Shown: positions 1 to 8,689 of the stretch, in pieces
Layout: each line of letters opens with the position of its first letter
How positions within the stretch are numbered: position 1 is the first letter of the stretch
Virus record (IMG/VR): IMGVR_UViG_3300025889_001206
Span: 1-20,343 of that record
Length of the DNA: 20,343 nucleotides
DNA from: a virus
Reading direction: 5' to 3' (one strand)
Notes under the pieces: model-generated
Told to the model about the DNA's origin: nothing
What the model saw: the letters and a program-made list of their open reading frames with translations, nothing else
Database searches by the model: none
Made by a program: the position numbers and the translations under genes

Positions 1-3000
1 TGAGCTTATGTCAGCGTCGCTAGAGTTCTGCTCGTTAGAGAAATACGTCAACGCTTCCTCTACTTTAGGCAGGTATTTTAAGTCCGCCAACTTTCTTGCC
101 CATTTAGGCATTGTAGTAGCGTAGGCTCTTATAATGTCTGTCGACATACCCGGTATGTTTTCTGAGCGCATGAAGTTTTTAACGATTGACTGCGCAGGGA
201 ACATGGTCAAGTACGCTTGGTATATGGAGTCTTTTACTTCTTGGCTAGTGTCGGCTGGCAGCTCTGCCATTAACTTACCCACCAAGGAACCAGCGGGTAT
301 GCTACTTGGATTGAACTTTACGTCACTTAGCCGCTCGTAAAATTTATAGCTATTAGGTTTTAACCCCAAAACTTGTACGGCTTTTTCCCGTATAGCCGGA
401 GTTTCAAACTGCAACACAACGCGCTTCATGTTTTGGAAGTCGTTTATGTCTAACACGTATTCCCCAAATCTGAGATTAGGTACGTAACCCTCAACCGGCA
501 TGACTTTCTCAAACTCTTTGCGTAACCGTATTACAGCTTTCTTGCCGTCCCTAAGCTCGGATTCTAACGTAGACCAATATGTATTATACGCAGCGTCAAA
601 ATCTTTGCGCATAGTAAGGTACATATCTCGGACTGGTTTAGGTAAGTTATTAAATATATTGTTTAAACGCTTGTAGTCTTTATTGTTCTTGTAGCGTTCT
701 GCTCTTGTTTTCTCGTCAAGCAAGAAATTTATTTTCGCGAGTCGTGCATCCCTTGCGAGTACACCTGCACGTTTAACTGCTTCTCTGTACTTACCTTCAA
801 GTTTTTCAAACGCCCTTACATTTTTATTGCCTTGGTCAATAATTTTTTCACCGTAGCCCATGCGCTGTTCTTCAGCGTCTATGAGTTTCTTTAGCTCTTC
901 AACTGGCTTTGCAAAGGTTGAATCTGTTGCTGCCCGCAGCTTAAACCTGTCGTATATATGCTCGAGCCTAGCCCCTTTCCACAGTAATTGTTTGATGTTG
1001 TTAGGTGCGCGTTTTAGGAATTGCTCGGCTTCAGCTTTTAGTCTGCCATCAACCTTGTACCTGCCGCTGGCTAGGTCATCCAATACTTCTTGTGCTGTCT
1101 GCGGGGTGCCAAAGAATAGCAGGTCAGGCAACGTAGCTTCTGCTGTACCTGTTACTTCAATCAAGTCTTTTATGTGCTTGTAAGCCGCATCGTAGGCTGT
1201 CTGTTCTTTGCGTATACCAATAAACCGTAGGATAGAGTCGATGATAGTACCTAAGAATGTCTTCTCTCCCTTTGGCGCTTTTATCCTGTTTAGCAACGCC
1301 CTAAACTCAAAATTACCCATGAACTCTGCAACGAACTCTTGCACATCTTGCGCACCGTAAGCATCCCCCATACTGTCTTTAATCTGGGCAAAGAATTTAG
1401 CAAAGTCTTTAGCTATCTGAGAGTTAGGATCGGCAACGGCTTTGGCTAGTCCGGCGTGAGCAAACTCATGTATCAGCACACCTTCGTTTAATCCGTTTTC
1501 AGAACTCAACACGATTGTGTCGTTGACAGTATCGTAGTACCCGCCTGAACCAACCGGCACAGCACGCATAGGCGCTTTAGTCAATAGTGCTTTAGTAGTA
1601 GCAGTCGACACAGCCTTTGCGCCCAACAATACTTGAGAAACTCTTAGTAGCTCGGATAACGCAGTATCTTCAGCAGGGGACAAGCCTAGCAACTTACGTA
1701 TTGCTTGGGTAAATACTGACCATAAAGTGCCTTCTCCTTGGCGATAAGGAATGCTATCAAGCAGTTTTTGGGATTCTTTACTGGAAAGACCCCATGCTAA
1801 TATTTCCTGCTCGTTATCTAAAAAGTTGGCTCTACGTGATACTAGGGTTGCTTCAAAAGGAGTAAGACGCTGCCCGTTTTTCCTTTTTTGTTCTATGCTT
1901 TGTACAACAGCGTTACCCACTTTTATCAAATCATTACGCGCTTGTACGTAATTTTCAGGCCCGACCCCCGCACGTGCTTGCAACAAAATCGCAGAAGTTA
2001 CAGCATGGACAAACTCGTGCGTAATAACTTCAAACGAAGTTCCGGGGTTTCCGGTGTCAACTGCTTTTAAGTATACATAGGTAGGTACGCCTGCTCTTAT
2101 CTTATTATCAACAATCAGGTCTGGATAAGAATAAGCTCCTCTTACCGAAGGGCTAGCTATCTTAGGTATACTAGGAGGAACAGGGTCACCGGCATGAAGT
2201 ATTTTAACTTCTATTGGCCCAAGGCCGTCGCTGTTCAACTCCGCTAGGCGCTGTTTTACGGCAGTTGCAATAACTCGAAGGTCGGGGTCAGGCGCTTTGT
2301 TTATTACAAAGTCAAGAATCCCATCCGTAGTCCCTATACGTTCTATTTCATCCTGCACATATTGGTATTCTTCTTGACTAATCTCGCGATTATTTATACC
2401 CCCGCGCTCGTCTATTACTACTTTGGTAGCCAGATTGAGGGCTAGTAGTTTGTTTAACAGCTTCTGTATATCTTTAGGCTGGTTGGGCAGGGCGTCGCGT
2501 ATCGCTGCGCTTAAGTTGCCACGCTCTAGGTTGGTCTTAGCTTTGTCAGATAGTTTCCGGCCTACATTTTGTGGGCCTGGCAGATTTTCAACATTCCGCA
2601 AACCGCCTATGTTTCCGCCTACAACTGCCCTGAACGTTGTAGGGTCATCGGGCAACTTTGTTATCTTCCCACCCCTTTGCTCAAATTCTTCTAGTTGCTT
2701 TGCTAGTTCTTCGAGAGACTGCTTTTCTTCTACTTGCTCGGCTTTTATTTTCTTTTTGGCGGTACTCGTTTTACTTTTATCTGACTCAATGGTCTCCCCT
2801 TCTGCTAACATTTGTTCTGCTGGCGTGGGTTCCGCAGAAAACTCTTCGAATACTCTGTCAATCTTTACGGCTTTAGCATCAGCTTTGGCTTTAGCTCTAG
2901 CTTGTTTTTCCGTCATGTCTGGGAAGCGACGTTGTATATCCGCCACTTCCGCATCTTCTGCCGCCTTAGCTATTTTGCGCTTGTCTGCTTTGGTTAGTTT

Positions 3001-5280
3001 TGCTTTCTTCTGCCCACGGGAACGTCCCTCAGCGAGTCTCTTTAGGCGCTCTTCTATACGTTTTTGGTTACGTTTGTGGTTAGCCAGTTTTTCTAAAGTG
3101 CCTTCTACATCTGCATTAACTCTATCAACAACACTTCTCCCCCTATCAGATAGTTTAGGAAGCAAGAAGTCTAATACAGCTTGGGCTTCACCTTGGGAGG
3201 CTGTAAACTCACGCTCGGTGTAAGTAGGAGTTGATTCTGCAACCAATACCTCAATAGCAGAGGATGGCTCAAACACATTTAATATTTCTTGCAGCTTCCT
3301 TGCCTGTGGGCTTTCTTCGGTAGTATTCCGGTAGGCGGTCATTACTTCTGCGCTAGCAGTATCTATAGGTCTTGCATTCTCGAACTCAACAAATTCAGGG
3401 GCGGCTTTACCCCGCTCTGCCGTTTCTTCTTTTGCGAAGACTAGACCTGTACCTTCTTCGGTTTCTTCTTCTGGGTCTTCCTCTACTGTCTCTTCGACAA
3501 CGAGTTCTTCGTCTAGCGGGGCTTCCTCTACAGGTTTTTCAGCGACCACCGGCTTTTCCACCGGGGGCACTGTTTCTTCAGCGACCACCGGCTTTTCCAC
3601 CGGGGGCACTGTTTCTTCTTCGACCTGTGTTTCAGCTTGAGGGGCACGGGACTGTATTTCATTCTCTACATTACGGATAGCGTCTTCTACAAGACTTTTT
3701 TGCTGTTGCGGTATTGTTTTTAGAAGTTCTGGTAGTTCAGTCTGGAATCTAAGCAGTTCTTCTTCAGTGCTCCCACGGAGTTCTTCTGGTGTGAACATAG
3801 ACCGGAAAGACTCTTCACTGCTTTGAGTAGGAATCTCTTCGCCTTCTTCTTCAGTCTTAGCCCGTTCTTCTGCGGCTATATCATAAATAGTCCTTTCGTC
3901 GGTCTCAGGCGCAGCTTCGGTAGTGGTTTCTGGTTCGGCAGCGGTAGTAGTGGTTTCTGTAGGCGCAGCTTTCGCCCCTACTTTGTCAACCCCGGGGAAT
4001 TCCGGTGCCTGCCTACCTTGTACGGCGTAACCATAACCCCAAATATCTTCTATTAGTTTGTCGGTTTTGGCTTTGCTTTTTGGGTGCGTCTTCTGGTACT
4101 GCTTAACCGCTTCTATAGCTTGTACGTTCTGGGCAGGATCACTCAAGTCTAGCCCTACTAAAGCACCAGTACCTTTGAACAGTGCAGGAATATTTACACG
4201 GTTCTGGTCTGTCCACTTCTTCCATCCGGCTTCTGAAGTATCTCTAAGGTCTGTGGCAGTTATAGTTTCTGCGGGTGCAGCTTCTTCTGTGGTTGTCTCG
4301 CCCTCAAACAGACTCTTAACTTCAGCATCTTCCTCTACCGTTTGCTGTAGTCTCGGGTCTTGGGGTCTTGTAATACGCTCACCAACACCACGAACAGTAC
4401 CAATACCACCACCGACAAGCCCAGCTAAATACCCAGCTTCAAGGTATTCGGACATAGCTTCATCGCTGTCCACTGGCAAGCCAGCTTGATACCGCTCTAT
4501 AACCTGCTGGGCTATTTCTGTAGGCATTTCTACTAGCGCTGCGCCAGTAGCTCTCTGCGTTACACCACCTAGCAACGAACGGTTGGCAGCGCGTATTAAC
4601 TGATTTCTGGAAAGTTCTGCTGGGGTAGTACCTAATAAGCGGCTAAGTAACCTTCTACCCAGCACAGCCGCACCCCCAACTGCTTCTAACCCTGTCTGGG
4701 CAGCGGCGGCTTTTGCTGCTCTGGCTACATCTACGTCGACTTCTTCACCCCGTGCAATTTGCTCGGCGGCTTGTCTTTCTACGTTGGGGCCAAACAGTTG
4801 GGGATAAATTGCAGCTAGACCACCTATGGTGCCAGCAATAGGTTTGAGTTGTGGTATGGGCATAGCCATTGCGCCCAGCCTACCGCCAGCTATTAAGCTA
4901 GCCAGTACGCCACTTTGACTAGCTCCTGCTCTAGGCGCTTCACTTAGTGCTTGTTTTATAGCGGCAGGTAGACCTTCGGTTCGGTGCGTTTCTCTAATAC
5001 CTTCAAAACTTGGCGCGATTCCGTAGTCTTCTGCTATCTCTTGTCCACGTTGTATACCTTCAACTGCGGCTACGTCTTTGTCACCGAACAAAGATTCAAA
5101 TGCAGTACGATACGCAGAACCCGTAGTGCGTAAACCACGGGCTACTTCTTCCCCGAACGTAGATTTTTTAGGGGCAAATGCTTCAGGAAACTTATCTTGT
5201 ATGAAAGATGAAATTTGCTCTGGAGGCATTGAGTCGGGGAACCGCACTAAATCCCCGTTTGGCATACGTACTACTGGCAT
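1..5280 (-). CDS. Giant polyvalent virion protein with two tandem zincin metallopeptidase-like domains (3' end beyond window)
   Basis: An uninterrupted frame of 1760 codons runs from the ATG at 5280 to the left edge with no stop, so the C-terminus is missing. The start has a good Shine-Dalgarno (AAGGG, 8 nt upstream) that follows the stop of the preceding gene. Visible parts: a short N-terminal conserved stretch (MPVVRMPNGDLVRFPD, 1-45); hydrophobic Gly/Ala helices at about 121-160, 200-215 and 281-300; an acidic, proline/threonine-rich linker at about 300-620 with a perfect 13-residue repeat; a Lys/Glu/Ala-rich helical region at about 700-860; zincin 1 with HEFVHA at 1088-1093 and QEILA at 1158-1162; zincin 2 with HEFAHA at 1271-1276 and QEFVAE at 1314-1319; then a helical region with PNLRFG at 1601-1606, which resembles the PLxRFG motif of giant phage and bacterial proteins. 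Known families: large polyvalent proteins of phages and mobile elements carry such mixed domains and are thought to enter the host with the DNA. That role here is inference. Being last in a virion operon fits it. Confidence 0.88.
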   Translation of the reverse strand, partial: MPVVRMPNGDLVRFPDSMPPEQISSFIQDKFPEAFAPKKSTFGEEVARGLRTTGSAYRTAFESLFGDKDVAAVEGIQRGQEIAEDYGIAPSFEGIRETHRTEGLPAAIKQALSEAPRAGASQSGVLASLIAGGRLGAMAMPIPQLKPIAGTIGGLAAIYPQLFGPNVERQAAEQIARGEEVDVDVARAAKAAAAQTGLEAVGGAAVLGRRLLSRLLGTTPAELSRNQLIRAANRSLLGGVTQRATGAALVEMPTEIAQQVIERYQAGLPVDSDEAMSEYLEAGYLAGLVGGGIGTVRGVGERITRPQDPRLQQTVEEDAEVKSLFEGETTTEEAAPAETITATDLRDTSEAGWKKWTDQNRVNIPALFKGTGALVGLDLSDPAQNVQAIEAVKQYQKTHPKSKAKTDKLIEDIWGYGYAVQGRQAPEFPGVDKVGAKAAPTETTTTAAEPETTTEAAPETDERTIYDIAAEERAKTEEEGEEIPTQSSEESFRSMFTPEELRGSTEEELLRFQTELPELLKTIPQQQKSLVEDAIRNVENEIQSRAPQAETQVEEETVPPVEKPVVAEETVPPVEKPVVAEKPVEEAPLDEELVVEETVEEDPEEETEEGTGLVFAKEETAERGKAAPEFVEFENARPIDTASAEVMTAYRNTTEESPQARKLQEILNVFEPSSAIEVLVAESTPTYTEREFTASQGEAQAVLDFLLPKLSDRGRSVVDRVNADVEGTLEKLANHKRNQKRIEERLKRLAEGRSRGQKKAKLTKADKRKIAKAAEDAEVADIQRRFPDMTEKQARAKAKADAKAVKIDRVFEEFSAEPTPAEQMLAEGETIESDKSKTSTAKKKIKAEQVEEKQSLEELAKQLEEFEQRGGKITKLPDDPTTFRAVVGGNIGGLRNVENLPGPQNVGRKLSDKAKTNLERGNLSAAIRDALPNQPKDIQKLLNKLLALNLATKVVIDERGGINNREISQEEYQYVQDEIERIGTTDGILDFVINKAPDPDLRVIATAVKQRLAELNSDGLGPIEVKILHAGDPVPPSIPKIASPSVRGAYSYPDLIVDNKIRAGVPTYVYLKAVDTGNPGTSFEVITHEFVHAVTSAILLQARAGVGPENYVQARNDLIKVGNAVVQSIEQKRKNGQRLTPFEATLVSRRANFLDNEQEILAWGLSSKESQKLLDSIPYRQGEGTLWSVFTQAIRKLLGLSPAEDTALSELLRVSQVLLGAKAVSTATTKALLTKAPMRAVPVGSGGYYDTVNDTIVLSSENGLNEGVLIHEFAHAGLAKAVADPNSQIAKDFAKFFAQIKDSMGDAYGAQDVQEFVAEFMGNFEFRALLNRIKAPKGEKTFLGTIIDSILRFIGIRKEQTAYDAAYKHIKDLIEVTGTAEATLPDLLFFGTPQTAQEVLDDLASGRYKVDGRLKAEAEQFLKRAPNNIKQLLWKGARLEHIYDRFKLRAATDSTFAKPVEELKKLIDAEEQRMGYGEKIIDQGNKNVRAFEKLEGKYREAVKRAGVLARDARLAKINFLLDEKTRAERYKNNKDYKRLNNIFNNLPKPVRDMYLTMRKDFDAAYNTYWSTLESELRDGKKAVIRLRKEFEKVMPVEGYVPNLRFGEYVLDINDFQNMKRVVLQFETPAIREKAVQVLGLKPNSYKFYERLSDVKFNPSSIPAGSLVGKLMAELPADTSQEVKDSIYQAYLTMFPAQSIVKNFMRSENIPGMSTDIIRAYATTMPKWARKLADLKYLPKVEEALTYFSNEQNSSDADISS
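1150..1560 (-). other. Zincin-like metallopeptidase domain 2 of the giant protein
   Basis: This covers residues about 1241-1377. GGYYDTVNDTIVLS (1246-1259) is followed by GVLIHEFAHAGLA (H1271, E1272, H1275), then DVQEFVAEFMGN, with E1315 as candidate third zinc ligand. The order (beta strand, HExxH helix, E-x-x-A-E helix) matches zincin domains in phage and mobile-element polyvalent proteins. Spacing from HExxH to the third ligand is about 44 residues, against 71 in domain 1, so domain 1 carries an insertion. Confidence 0.72.
1680..2160 (-). other. Zincin-like metallopeptidase domain 1 of the giant protein
   Basis: This covers residues about 1041-1200. It has GAYSYPDLIVDN (1048-1059), as in the strand before the active helix of many zincins, then T-HEFVHAV (H1088, E1089, H1092), which gives two zinc ligands and the catalytic glutamate. 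About 70 residues later comes NEQEILAW, where E1159 is a candidate third ligand. A hydrophobic helical tail follows (about 1187-1220). All expected catalytic residues are present, so nothing suggests decay. The assignment rests on motifs only. Confidence 0.7.
3541..3618 (-). repeat. Perfect 39-bp tandem duplication in the giant gene
   Basis: Two identical 39-base units (3541-3579 and 3580-3618) encode two copies of a 13-residue unit EETVPPVEKPVVA in the acidic linker. Further degenerate VEE/EET units lie beside it. Perfect identity suggests a recent slippage or recombination event that kept frame. Confidence 0.95.
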
Positions 5281-5292
5281 GGCTTACCCTTG

Positions 5293-7128
5293 TTACGAAG
5301 GATTATAGCTACTAAAGTCTTGTATTGCTTCGCTTACAGTCCCTTTCCCACCTAGCCCCATACTTCGAGTTTTGTTCTGTATGTAATCGTTCATAAATTG
5401 TATTTTGCTAGCTTCTATTGCCTCTGCTTCAGAACGCCAGAATATACCTGTATTCCAAAACCCCTTGCCTGCTTCCTTTTCAAGTTTAGCTTTTTCTATA
5501 GCCCAAGCCGCTTCTGCTTCCGCAGCTATGCTGGGATAAAGGTCAGCTAGCGCCCTAAGCCTATTTTCTTCCTCCATTAATTCTCTACGTATTTCCAGTT
5601 CCTCGCGTTGTAACTGCAAGCCTTCCCGCTTAGCGGCCATTTCTTCCCGACGTTGTTTTTCTGCCCTCAAGCCTCGCGAGCCACCGGCAAGAGCAGCGGC
5701 GGTAGAGGTTTGTCCAGCACCACCGGACAGGAACGCGGTAAGGGCATCCCAGTCAATCTCGCGGCCTCCGCCCTCACCACTACCTGACTCCCCGGTAGTT
5801 GGGGTTGTAGGTGTTTCTGTGGTTGTAGTCGGTGCAGTACTCACTGGTGTGGTAGCTGGTGTATCTCTACGCTCTACGAAGTTTTCAGTAGGAGCAGGTG
5901 TACCGGCACCAAGACCTTTAATGAGTGCCATAACGTCGTCTAAGGCTTCACCCCCAGAAAGAGCGTCTTTTAACATGGCGTAGCCACGCTCACCAGTACC
6001 TTCAGGCATCCCAATGGCCCCTGCTACGATCTCGGCTCCGGTAGGAATTACTACATCTGCGGTTCCCTCTGCTGCTCTCTTTGTAATACCTGCACCTCTT
6101 TTGGCCGCATTAAGCACACCACTGGCGGTTCCTCCGAAAATCTGACCAACATCGTATGCGCTCGGTGCGCCGCCCTTCTCTAATATAAGTTCGCGTGTTT
6201 CTGGGGCAAACTCCTTATACAAGCGGTCAAGCACCGCTCCTACACCAACCAAAGGAACTCTGTAAAGATTCCCGGGGGTGAACAAATCTTCTGTCTCAGC
6301 CTGCTCTCTGGTGCTAGCCCTATCCACCATGCGCTGACGCATTAGGCGTTCCTCTAGTTCCCGGCTTTCTTCCGCTGTCGGGCCAGACTCTACCCTTTTC
6401 AGTATCTCTTCAAATTCAGCTTGGGTAATGGGAGTACCATCGGCAAGCTCTCCTACAATTATAGGATTACCTTCTTCGTCATGTGTAGATGTATACTCAT
6501 CAATCTCAACTAAGTCGCCTGTCTGGTAGCGTTTAACTTCCCCACCGCCATACATACCTTGTTCCTGCATTGAGCGTTCGTATTCTTCAGCAGGGTCAAA
6601 ACCGCGAGCACGTTCTACATCTAGCATAAACCGGGACGGGTCTTGTGCCTGACGCTTCATATCTTCCAACATCATGCTGATAGCCTGTGCGGCCTCGGGT
6701 GTTATGTTAGGGTCTTTAAGTTTTTCGCGCAGCCGGATGTATTCCCGTACTGCGGCTACATCGCCACCTTCTTGGAAAGCAACGATGCCGCCGCCCGCCA
6801 TACGGGCCATGTTAGGGGCGGGTTGAGACGGGATACCGGCGGCTTGGGCTTGGGCCATACGCTGCCCCTGCATCTGAATACCCGGCATCATGGAAGCAAC
6901 TTCCTGCCTGCTAGACTCTAGTGCTTGTTGTTCAAGCTGGTCTTTTACTGTAGCAGGATTAGTCTGCATACTGGCTTGGACGGCACGAGCGGCTTCGGCT
7001 TTCTCTTTACTCAGTTTCTGTAGCGCGAGCAAATCTATAAGCTGTTGATTTTGCGCATACTCTTGCTGAAGGCGTTGTGCGCCCAACCCCATACGGGCTT
7101 GTATCTGTCTATCTATCCCCATAGCCAT
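5293..7128 (-). CDS. Putative virion-associated protein with coiled coils and glycine-rich motif (611 aa)
   Basis: I do not recognise a functional family. The start at 7128 is preferred over the internal ATG at 7122 because an AAAGG Shine-Dalgarno lies 9 nt before it. The N-terminal 80 residues are Gln/Ala/Leu-rich helix. Residues 111-122 are AGGGIVAFQEGG and 193-204 are YGGGEVKRYQTG, a short motif type shared with the next three genes upstream. Residues 365-373 and the glycine-rich stretches at about 330-345 are mildly hydrophobic. Residues 420-456 form a Pro/Thr/Gly linker. Residues 484-555 form a charged coiled coil (RREEMAAKREGLQLQREELE). The protein lies directly upstream of the giant gene (12-nt gap) and downstream of other structural genes, so a structural or ejected internal protein is the best guess by context. 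No signal peptide or catalytic motif is visible. Confidence 0.8.
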   Translation of the reverse strand: MAMGIDRQIQARMGLGAQRLQQEYAQNQQLIDLLALQKLSKEKAEAARAVQASMQTNPATVKDQLEQQALESSRQEVASMMPGIQMQGQRMAQAQAAGIPSQPAPNMARMAGGGIVAFQEGGDVAAVREYIRLREKLKDPNITPEAAQAISMMLEDMKRQAQDPSRFMLDVERARGFDPAEEYERSMQEQGMYGGGEVKRYQTGDLVEIDEYTSTHDEEGNPIIVGELADGTPITQAEFEEILKRVESGPTAEESRELEERLMRQRMVDRASTREQAETEDLFTPGNLYRVPLVGVGAVLDRLYKEFAPETRELILEKGGAPSAYDVGQIFGGTASGVLNAAKRGAGITKRAAEGTADVVIPTGAEIVAGAIGMPEGTGERGYAMLKDALSGGEALDDVMALIKGLGAGTPAPTENFVERRDTPATTPVSTAPTTTTETPTTPTTGESGSGEGGGREIDWDALTAFLSGGAGQTSTAAALAGGSRGLRAEKQRREEMAAKREGLQLQREELEIRRELMEEENRLRALADLYPSIAAEAEAAWAIEKAKLEKEAGKGFWNTGIFWRSEAEAIEASKIQFMNDYIQNKTRSMGLGGKGTVSEAIQDFSSYNPS

Positions 7129-7158
7129 CGTGTAATACCTTTATTGTCCAGATGATTG

Positions 7159-8682
7159 TTAGGTTTTGCCCAGCAAACCAAATTCTTTAAGGAAATCTAA
7201 AATACCGCCAGCACCACTCATAAAGTTACTTAATCCACTAGGTTCGGCATACTGGTAAGACTGCGTGGAAATCGGCAAGCCTTGTAGCAACGACTGCATA
7301 TACTGAACTTGCTTGTACGGATAGTCACGTTCTTCTTCAAACTGCGCAATGTCAGCCAGTATACCTTCTTGTTCGATAGCACGCTGCTGGGCACCACCTT
7401 GTTGCTGGGCTTGGAGCGCTTGCAAACCATACTGCCTTTCTTGGTTGAACATATCTGCGGCTTTGTCGTAGGCTTGCTGCATCCCTGTGCCGTATATATT
7501 GGCAAGGTTTCTTTGTAATGCACCGGATAGCTCAGATTCGGCTATGGCTTGGCGACTACCACCGTATGCACCTGCCCTGCCGTACCTGCTTTGGAGATTT
7601 TGCTGTTCTATCTGTGCCTGACGACGCGCCTCTTCCATTTGTGGACGAAGTGCTAAATCCATATACGGGTTCATATACTGCTGGGCTACAGACTGCTGTG
7701 CTTGCGGGGCTTGCATTCCTATAACTTGCCTAGCCATGCCATTACCCATATCGACTACTGGGCCTTCGTAGCCAAGGTTTCCTTGCTGTGGCGCTTGCGG
7801 GGCTTGCGGGGCTTGCATTCCCCAACTTTCAATCTGTTGACGCAGGGCACCGCCAATTGGCATAGAAGTGGCATAGTCCGGTTTTTGGGCTTCCGCACTC
7901 TCCATGAGCTGTTTGCGTATGGCATCAGTCATTCCCGGCGGACCTTTCCGACCGCCTTCAATCTGTTGACGCATGGCATCATCAACGTTACCAAATAGGC
8001 TGCCAGTTGGGACCATGTCCGCTGCAGTAATTGTGCCCGGCGGGAAAAGTGAACTTCTGGGGACATATTTTTGTCCAGTTCCGTCGGTATACCCACCTTG
8101 CGGTGCTTTTGGCTGGTTCTGCTGAATCCAATTAACAGATTCTTGAATAGACGCATTTGGGTTTGCTTCTTGCCACTTTTTAAACGAATCCTGAAAGGCG
8201 TCATCAGCGGCAGTACGCTCAACCACCATGTCGCCGCGCATCGAGATCGACGGGCCTTTCCGACCGCCTTCAATCTGTTGACGTAGGGCATCGCCAAAGT
8301 CACCGCCAACTGGCACCATGTCCATTGAAGTAATCGTGCCGGGCGGAGCAAGTGAACTTCTGGGGACATATTTTTGCCCGGTTGCATCGGTATACCCACC
8401 TTGAGGTGGTTGTGCTGGGCCATAACTAGGCATACTTCCCGCAAAAGACCCAACTCTATTGGCAGTTGGTATTGTAAGGTTAGCCAAACCTTGGAACGCC
8501 TGTCTTTGCAGCCCAGACGGGCCAGCAGTTAGCGGGCCTTGGTATGCCGTGTACGGCATACTACCAAGCGCGGCTCCTCTACCGAGCATTTCAGTGACAT
8601 ACGGGCCAACCCAAGGGGAAAGGGAGGAAGACTGCCCTAATTGAGGACCCGCTGTTGTGCCGCCTTCTTGGTATCTTTTCAT
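7159..8682 (-). CDS. Putative virion structural/ejection protein, Gln-rich with internal duplication (507 aa)
   Basis: The ATG at 8682 has GAGG 5 nt upstream, overlapping the TGA of the previous gene, so translation is probably coupled. The protein starts MKRYQEGG, much like the MKRFKRGG of the gene at 10767-12206. A unit of about 53 residues is repeated at 92-144 and 193-248 (GGYTDxTGQKYVPRSSL through RQQIEGGRKGP), and a partial third copy occurs at 276-287. The C-terminal half (about 335-507) is Gln/Ala-rich helix with RAGAYGGSRQAIAESEL and ERDYPYKQVQYMQSLLQGLP. From memory, the AYGGSRQ and EERDYPYKQ pattern is common in virion proteins of marine podovirus-like phages; the molecular role is not known to me. 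It ends in a short hydrophobic helix (ILDFLKEFGLLGKT). Confidence 0.82.
   Translation of the reverse strand: MKRYQEGGTTAGPQLGQSSSLSPWVGPYVTEMLGRGAALGSMPYTAYQGPLTAGPSGLQRQAFQGLANLTIPTANRVGSFAGSMPSYGPAQPPQGGYTDATGQKYVPRSSLAPPGTITSMDMVPVGGDFGDALRQQIEGGRKGPSISMRGDMVVERTAADDAFQDSFKKWQEANPNASIQESVNWIQQNQPKAPQGGYTDGTGQKYVPRSSLFPPGTITAADMVPTGSLFGNVDDAMRQQIEGGRKGPPGMTDAIRKQLMESAEAQKPDYATSMPIGGALRQQIESWGMQAPQAPQAPQQGNLGYEGPVVDMGNGMARQVIGMQAPQAQQSVAQQYMNPYMDLALRPQMEEARRQAQIEQQNLQSRYGRAGAYGGSRQAIAESELSGALQRNLANIYGTGMQQAYDKAADMFNQERQYGLQALQAQQQGGAQQRAIEQEGILADIAQFEEERDYPYKQVQYMQSLLQGLPISTQSYQYAEPSGLSNFMSGAGGILDFLKEFGLLGKT
7939..8409 (-). repeat. Duplicated 53-56-codon unit inside the 507-aa gene
   Basis: Copies lie at 8251-8409 and 7939-8106. 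They share exact blocks: 29 bases identical at 7943-7971 and 8255-8283, and 27 bases identical at 8047-8073 and 8350-8376. Between the copies is a unique segment of about 48 codons. A partial third copy of the LRQQIE end lies near 7820-7855. Confidence 0.9.
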
Positions 8683-8689
8683 ACTAACC

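Noticed and set aside
2423-3223. Open frame of 266 residues on the plus strand
   Set aside because: It lies wholly inside the giant minus-strand gene, is Ser/Leu/Phe-rich as expected for the complement of Glu/Lys/Ala-rich coding DNA, and has no recognisable domain or neighbour on its strand.
7129-7158. Possible promoter or terminator in the largest gap
   Set aside because: It is only 30 bases with no stable hairpin or T-run; it holds just the Shine-Dalgarno of the 611-aa gene.
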